The notes under the pieces: generated by a model
Seen by the model: the letters and a program-made list of their open reading frames with translations, nothing else
Told to the model about the DNA's origin: nothing
Databases searched by the model: none
Source: Candidatus Omnitrophica bacterium 4484_49
GTDB taxonomy: Bacteria; Omnitrophota; Gorgyraeia; Kaelpiales; Kaelpiaceae
NCBI GenBank assembly: GCA_002085265.1
Contig: NATI01000024.1
Location: forward strand, 1 to 9,703
DNA: 9,703 bases
Direction: 5' to 3'
Translations under genes and position numbers: made by a program
Part shown: positions 5,272-9,703 of the stretch, piece by piece
Layout of the letters: every line of letters begins with the position of its first letter
How positions within the stretch are numbered: the stretch's first letter is position 1

Positions 5272-8138
5272 TAGGTTTTATACTCAGGAAAATTATCGGG
5301 ACCCAAAACGAAAGAGAATTGAGGAAATTAAAACCGCTGGTGGAGAAGGTCAATTCTTTTGAATCTTGGGCGCAGGGTTTAACGGATGCTCAATTGAGAG
5401 AGCAGACAGATAAATTCAGGGAAAGGTTAGACAACGGTAACACTCTGGAAGATATTCTTCCTGAAGCTTATGCTGTGGTCAGAGAGATGGCCAAGAGGAG
5501 ATTAAATATGCGACATTTTGATGTTCAGATTATGGGGGGAATAGTTCTACATCAGGGAAAGATTGCGGAGATGGCAACAGGAGAAGGTAAGACATTAGTG
5601 GCTACTTTACCTGCTTATTTGAATGCTCTTACAGGTAAAGGAGTTCATATTGTTACGGTGAATGATTACCTGGCGAAGAGAGATAGGGAATGGATGGGAC
5701 CGATTTATGAATCTTTAGGATTAAGTGTGGGGGTTATAGTTCACGGGCAGTCGGTTTCTGAAAAAAAGGCAGCATACCAGGCAGATATTACATATGGGAC
5801 AAATAACGAATTTGGATTCGATTACCTTCGGGATAATATGGTCATTTCTCCTGAGGACCTTGTTCAGAGAGAGCATCATTATGCCATTGTGGACGAGGTG
5901 GACTCCATTTTGATAGATGAGGCTAGAACCCCTCTCATTATTTCCGGTCCTGCTGATGAGTCAGTAGATAAGTATTATGTAGCAGACAGAGTTGCCCGCT
6001 CTCTTAAAGTAAGAGTTGTTGTGGAATCTCGGAACACTCAGGATGGACATACTATCCTCAGGACTTCGGACGGACGGGAAGAGAAGATTCTGCGGGAAGA
6101 ACTGGATAAAGAGTATGACGCCGTAATTGAGGAAAAAAATAATTCTGCTCGTCTCACTTCTCGGGGAGAAAAACGATGTGAGGAGATATTGAAGATAGAA
6201 AGTCTCTGGGAACAAATGCCAGATGCTTTTTCAGAACCCTGGGCACATTATATAACACAGGCGTTGAGGGCGAGGTATTTATTTAAGAGAGATGTGGATT
6301 ATGTGATTAAGGACGGGCAGGTAATTATCGTGGATGAGTTTACGGGGAGACTTATGCCTGGGAGAAGATGGTCTGATGGGCTCCATCAGGCAGTGGAAGC
6401 TAAAGAGGGGTTGAAAATTGAGCGTGAGAATCAGACGCTGGCGACTATTTCCTTTCAGAATTATTTCCGGATGTATAAGAAGCTCGCTGGGATGACTGGG
6501 ACTGCAGCTACTGAAGCTCCGGAGTTTAATAAAATTTATAAACTGGATGTGGTTGTAATTCCCACCAATAAACCTCTACGGAGAGTTCATCACCCTGATG
6601 TTATCTATAAAACCCAAAGAGAGAAATTTAATGCTGTGGTTAAAGAGATAGAGGAACTTTATAACATTGGCAGACCGGTTCTTGTGGGTACGACTTCTAT
6701 AGAAAAATCAGAGACCTTAAGTGAAATGTTGAATAGGAAAAATATCCCCCACAATGTACTTAATGCCAAGTATCACGAGCGAGAAGCAGAAATAGTTGCT
6801 CAGGCAGGAAGATATAAATCCGTAACTATAGCTACTAATATGGCAGGTAGAGGTACTGATATTTTACTTGGTGGAAATCCTGAATTTCTTGCTAAGACGA
6901 TGTTGAGGCAGCAGGGAAAAGACCCCCGGGAGGTGAGCGAAGAAGAGTTTCGAAAAATCGTAGAGGAGATAAAACCTACTGTGGAGGAGGAGCATAAAAA
7001 GGTTGTGGAACTGGGAGGATTACATGTGATAGGAACTGAAAGGCATGAATCACGGAGAATAGATAATCAGTTAAGAGGAAGGGCTGGCAGGCAGGGAGAC
7101 CCTGGTTCTTCCCGGTTTTATCTTTCCCTAGAAGATGACCTTTTACGGTTGTTTGGTTCCGATAGAATTGCCCGAATCATGGACAGATTGGGGATAGAAG
7201 AGGGAGAGAAAATAGAACATCCTTTAATCACCCGGGCAATTGAGACTGCTCAGAAGAGGGTGGAGGCTTATAATTTTGAGATCAGAAAGCATCTTCTGGA
7301 ATACGATGACGTCATGAATAAACAGAGAGAGGCAATCTATTCCGAAAGGAGGAGGGTGCTTTTAAGTGAGGACCTCAGGAAACACATCAATGAAATTATG
7401 GAGGAGGTTCTGGAATATATAGTGGAGGAATACATTCCAGAAGGAGCATTTCCTGAGGAGTATGACTGGGAGGGAATTTCAAGATGGTTATGGGATAAAT
7501 TACGGGTAGAGATTTCCCCTCAGGAGATTAAAGACCAATCTATAAAGGATCTTACTCCCAGCCGTAAAAACTGGTCGCAGATTGCCAGAAACTGTTTTGA
7601 ATTTTTGAATTCCAGATTAAGGGAAATCTATACTCACAAAGAGCAGGAAATCGGTTTTCAGGAATTACGCCGGCTGGAAAAAATGGTTTTCCTCCACGTG
7701 ATAGATATGAGGTGGAAACAGCATCTCTATGCTCTGGATTATCTCCGTGAGGGTATTGGATTAAGAGCGTATGGTCAGAGAGACCCTCTTGTGGAATATA
7801 GAAACGAATCCTATGCCATGTTTCAGGAAATGGTCAATAGAATTAAGACCGATGTTCTGGAATATCTGTTCAAATTCCGTCCCAGAATTAGCCTCATGGA
7901 GGTGGGATTGATTGAACGTTCAGCTCAGGATTATCAACATGAGGAGGTAGGACAGTTCCAGGCAGTTAAAAAAGCCACAGTTCCCCAAGAAGCCAGTCGT
8001 CATGTTATTCCTGGTCAGGGAGCAGGGGGTAAACCTCAGCCCTATCGGAGACCGGGTAAAAAGGTGGGTAGAAATGACCCCTGTCCTTGCGGAAGTGGTA
8101 AGAAATACAAGAAGTGTTGTTATCCTAAATATGGATGA
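5268..8138 (+). CDS. secA: Preprotein translocase motor ATPase SecA
   Basis: SecA drives unfolded preproteins through SecYEG using ATP. The 956-residue product has the full family plan: Walker A GEGKT (105-109, Lys108), GTNNEFGFDYLRDN (177-190), Walker B DEVD (209-212), the preprotein cross-linking domain from about 225, VDEFTGRLMPGRRWSDGLHQAVEAKEG (355-381), second nucleotide-binding domain motifs TNMAGRGTDILLGGN (523-537) and GRAGRQGDPGSSRFYLSLEDD (604-624), the helical scaffold/wing region, and a C-terminal SEC-C zinc motif (Cys939, 941, 950, 951) preceded by a proline/glycine linker. About 30 residues around 247-283 look extra compared with E. coli SecA, near the entry to the cross-linking domain. 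The C-terminal zinc tail implies a SecB- or ribosome-binding form. The gene overlaps prfB and lnt by ATGA. Confidence 0.98.
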   Translation: MIGFILRKIIGTQNERELRKLKPLVEKVNSFESWAQGLTDAQLREQTDKFRERLDNGNTLEDILPEAYAVVREMAKRRLNMRHFDVQIMGGIVLHQGKIAEMATGEGKTLVATLPAYLNALTGKGVHIVTVNDYLAKRDREWMGPIYESLGLSVGVIVHGQSVSEKKAAYQADITYGTNNEFGFDYLRDNMVISPEDLVQREHHYAIVDEVDSILIDEARTPLIISGPADESVDKYYVADRVARSLKVRVVVESRNTQDGHTILRTSDGREEKILREELDKEYDAVIEEKNNSARLTSRGEKRCEEILKIESLWEQMPDAFSEPWAHYITQALRARYLFKRDVDYVIKDGQVIIVDEFTGRLMPGRRWSDGLHQAVEAKEGLKIERENQTLATISFQNYFRMYKKLAGMTGTAATEAPEFNKIYKLDVVVIPTNKPLRRVHHPDVIYKTQREKFNAVVKEIEELYNIGRPVLVGTTSIEKSETLSEMLNRKNIPHNVLNAKYHEREAEIVAQAGRYKSVTIATNMAGRGTDILLGGNPEFLAKTMLRQQGKDPREVSEEEFRKIVEEIKPTVEEEHKKVVELGGLHVIGTERHESRRIDNQLRGRAGRQGDPGSSRFYLSLEDDLLRLFGSDRIARIMDRLGIEEGEKIEHPLITRAIETAQKRVEAYNFEIRKHLLEYDDVMNKQREAIYSERRRVLLSEDLRKHINEIMEEVLEYIVEEYIPEGAFPEEYDWEGISRWLWDKLRVEISPQEIKDQSIKDLTPSRKNWSQIARNCFEFLNSRLREIYTHKEQEIGFQELRRLEKMVFLHVIDMRWKQHLYALDYLREGIGLRAYGQRDPLVEYRNESYAMFQEMVNRIKTDVLEYLFKFRPRISLMEVGLIERSAQDYQHEEVGQFQAVKKATVPQEASRHVIPGQGAGGKPQPYRRPGKKVGRNDPCPCGSGKKYKKCCYPKYG

Positions 8139-9481
8139 AGATAGGTATTCTACTGGCATTAGTCTCTTCACTTCTTACAGCATCAAGTTTTTATAGGTTT
8201 GATTTTTTAATATTTTTTTCTTTAATCCCTTTTTTTATTGTTTGCTATCGGTTAAATAACAATCAGAGATTAATTACAGGATTTATATGGGGTTTAATTT
8301 TTGCCTCGATTTTATGTTTCTGGATTGCTAAGGTAAGCATACTGGGTTTTATCTTAGTTGCAATTTATCTGGGATTATATCCTGGAGTTTTTTTTCTTCT
8401 GGCATTTGCAAAAAATTTTTCTCCGCTTTTGGTTTCTTTAATATGGGTTGTTTTGGAATATATTCGTTCATTTTTTCTGGGAGGATTCCCGTTTGGATTT
8501 CTGGGGTATGCTCTGTATAAAAGGCTTTCTCTAATTCAGATAGCAGACATTTTTGAAGTTTATGGAGTTTCATTTTTAATAGTATTTGTAAATTCCTGTA
8601 TAGCCTATCTTTTTATCTCCCGGAAATTGAGATTAAAATTACTTAATTTATGTCTGATGGGTGTTTTGCTGGTAAGTTCATATTGGTATGGCAATAATCA
8701 GCTTAATAAATTGCATTGTGATTCTTATCTTTCAGGAGTAGCACTTGCTCAAACAAATGTTGATTCTTGCCTCAAATGGGAAGGTAGATATTATTCCCAA
8801 CATTTTCTCAAATTTAAATATCTCTACCTGATGGCTAAATATAAATCGGCCAAACTGGTAATATTTCCGGAAACAATATTTCCATTTCTCTGGAATCAGG
8901 ATAAGAAGATGGAAAAAGATATAATAACTGTTATTCTTGATGTGAAGTTGCCAGTGATAATAGGATTGCCTTATAAGAAAGGGGATAGATATTATAATGC
9001 CTCTTTATTTTTTGACCACAATGGTGAAATTAAAGGAATTTATTTTAAGCGTCATTTGGTTCCTTTTGGAGAATATGTGCCTCTAAAAAAATTATTTTTC
9101 TGGATAGAAAAAATCTATCCCATAGCAAATTATGCTCCCGGAAAAAAATGTGGAGTATTTGAATTTAATGGTGTTAAATTTGGAGTTTTGATTTGCTTCG
9201 AAATAATGTTTCCCAATTTAGTAAAGGATGCAGTTAAAAATGGCGCTGAGTTCATAGTTAATCAGTCAGATGAAGGCTGGTTCCCTAACAGTGCCGAAAT
9301 TTATCTTACCCATCAGATAGCAGTTTTCAGAGCAATTGAAGCCAGGAGGACAATTGTAAGGGTGACAAATACTGGACTTACTTCAGTTATTGATTTTACC
9401 GGCAAGTCCATTTATAACCTTGATCCCTACAAGGCTGATTTGTTAGTTATCTCTATTCCTGTGAGAAATAGAGATAAATAA
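8135..9481 (+). CDS. lnt: Apolipoprotein N-acyltransferase
   Basis: Lnt adds the third acyl chain to the N-terminal cysteine of lipoproteins in the inner membrane, the last step after Lgt and Lsp. The N-terminal half is hydrophobic, with several membrane helices (about residues 2-18, 24-39, 46-64, 68-92, 96-112, 144-162 and 168-184). It contains the typical Trp-x-x-x-Glu-Tyr-Ile-Arg ... GGFPFGFLGYAL stretch. The nitrilase-like domain (about 200-445) carries the Glu-Lys-Cys triad: Glu246 in FPET, Lys305 in YFKRHLVPFGEY and Cys354 in VLICFE. At 448 residues it is shorter than E. coli Lnt (512) and ends with the nitrilase fold; I see no final membrane helix. The ATG overlaps the secA stop (ATGA) without a clear SD, so translation is probably coupled. 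Confidence 0.93.
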   Translation: MKIGILLALVSSLLTASSFYRFDFLIFFSLIPFFIVCYRLNNNQRLITGFIWGLIFASILCFWIAKVSILGFILVAIYLGLYPGVFFLLAFAKNFSPLLVSLIWVVLEYIRSFFLGGFPFGFLGYALYKRLSLIQIADIFEVYGVSFLIVFVNSCIAYLFISRKLRLKLLNLCLMGVLLVSSYWYGNNQLNKLHCDSYLSGVALAQTNVDSCLKWEGRYYSQHFLKFKYLYLMAKYKSAKLVIFPETIFPFLWNQDKKMEKDIITVILDVKLPVIIGLPYKKGDRYYNASLFFDHNGEIKGIYFKRHLVPFGEYVPLKKLFFWIEKIYPIANYAPGKKCGVFEFNGVKFGVLICFEIMFPNLVKDAVKNGAEFIVNQSDEGWFPNSAEIYLTHQIAVFRAIEARRTIVRVTNTGLTSVIDFTGKSIYNLDPYKADLLVISIPVRNRDK

Positions 9482-9483
9482 TA

Positions 9484-9512
9484 TTGTCAGTTTATAAAGT
9501 ATATGTTATAAT
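9484..9512 (+). promoter_or_regulatory. Strong extended -10 promoter downstream of lnt
   Basis: TTGTCA (9484-9489, five of six matches) is followed by 17 bp and a perfect TATAAT (9507-9512). A TG one base before the -10 box (9504-9505) makes an extended -10. The start would be near 9519, with an SD AGGAGG at 9529-9534. It separates the next gene from the lnt operon. No intrinsic terminator is visible between lnt and this promoter. Confidence 0.82.
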
Positions 9513-9539
9513 TAAAATGAGAAAAGAAAGGAGGGGAAG

Positions 9540-9703
9540 ATGGAAAGGTTAAGGCAGAAAGTTTGCTGGTTGGTTTTATTTTCGATACTTATCTCTTATT
9601 GCTTCCAAAACATATTACCGCAATCGTCTGTATTCCGCAGAGCCCAGATTCCACAGGAAGATTTAATTACCGCTGCTCGCGATGCATTAGTTAAGGTGCT
9701 CTC
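9540..9703 (+). CDS. N-terminal part of an exported protein of unknown function
   Basis: An ATG at 9540, 5 nt after AGGAGG (9529-9534), opens a frame that continues beyond the window; 54 codons are visible. The first residues carry several positive charges (Arg3, Arg5, Lys7), followed by a hydrophobic core of about 13-14 residues (CWLVLFSILISY), so this is a likely Sec signal peptide. A cysteine follows in ILISYC, but Tyr at the position before it is a poor lipobox, so lipoprotein status is doubtful; cleavage could instead fall later. The mature part begins with a polar stretch and then EDLITAARDALVKVLS, a short amphipathic helix. No family can be named from this much sequence. It has its own strong promoter, in contrast to the coupled genes before it. 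Confidence 0.72.
   Translation, partial: MERLRQKVCWLVLFSILISYCFQNILPQSSVFRRAQIPQEDLITAARDALVKVL

Noticed and set aside
5961..6215. Minus-strand frame of 84 codons opposite secA
   Set aside because: Antisense shadow within a conserved gene, without initiation signals.
7920..8196. Minus-strand (7920-8171) and plus-strand (8002-8196) frames over the secA/lnt junction
   Set aside because: Both overlap the SecA zinc tail and the Lnt start, which are clearly the coding frames; neither has an SD or family features.
8349..8573. Minus-strand frame of 74 codons opposite lnt
   Set aside because: Antisense of membrane-helix codons; no supporting signal.
1..9703. Search for CRISPR arrays, insertion sequences, tRNA or rRNA genes, toxin-antitoxin or defence systems
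   Set aside because: No spaced repeats, transposase motifs, terminal inverted repeats, cloverleaf-like sequence or defence-gene motifs were seen; nearly all of the window is core genes.

Overview
The window is a stretch of bacterial housekeeping chromosome, rather AT-rich, with dense genes, standard stop codons and Shine-Dalgarno (SD) sites of the AGGAGG type. An apolipoprotein N-acyltransferase (Lnt) and a MurJ flippase point to a didermic (Gram-negative type) bacterium. RF2 with a programmed UGA frameshift shows that UGA is a stop codon. The species cannot be named from the sequence. The clustering of murJ, a short uvrC, prfB, secA and lnt suggests an uncultured lineage in or near Omnitrophota/PVC, but this is an impression rather than a demonstrated placement.

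Layout. At 1-363 lies the C-terminal end of an alkaline-phosphatase-superfamily phosphodiesterase. It is followed by a 58-residue two-helix membrane protein (424-600) with a strong SD. Convergent to this is rpsT (S20) on the minus strand, driven by a near-perfect sigma-70 promoter (917-945). A perfect 16-bp tandem duplication (593-624) carries the stop codons of both convergent genes. From 950 to 9481 six plus-strand genes are packed with overlaps or very little spacing: murJ, uvrC, an MGMT/Ogt-type DNA-binding domain protein, prfB, secA and lnt. After lnt a second near-consensus promoter with an extended -10 (9484-9512) starts an exported protein that runs off the window.

How the genes fit together. 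murJ (lipid II flipping), secA (protein export) and lnt (lipoprotein maturation) serve the envelope. uvrC and the MGMT-domain gene serve DNA repair. prfB terminates translation at UGA and UAA. The ATGA overlaps prfB/secA and secA/lnt imply translational coupling. A good internal promoter (4127-4155) can start a prfB-secA-lnt transcript separately from murJ-uvrC-MGMT.

No mobile element, CRISPR array, RNA gene or defence system is visible. The points of most interest are the RF2 frameshift cassette and the complementary stem around it, a UvrC lacking about 100 residues in its middle, a Cys-containing alkyltransferase domain next to uvrC, the 16-bp duplication, and an N-acyltransferase without a C-terminal membrane helix.
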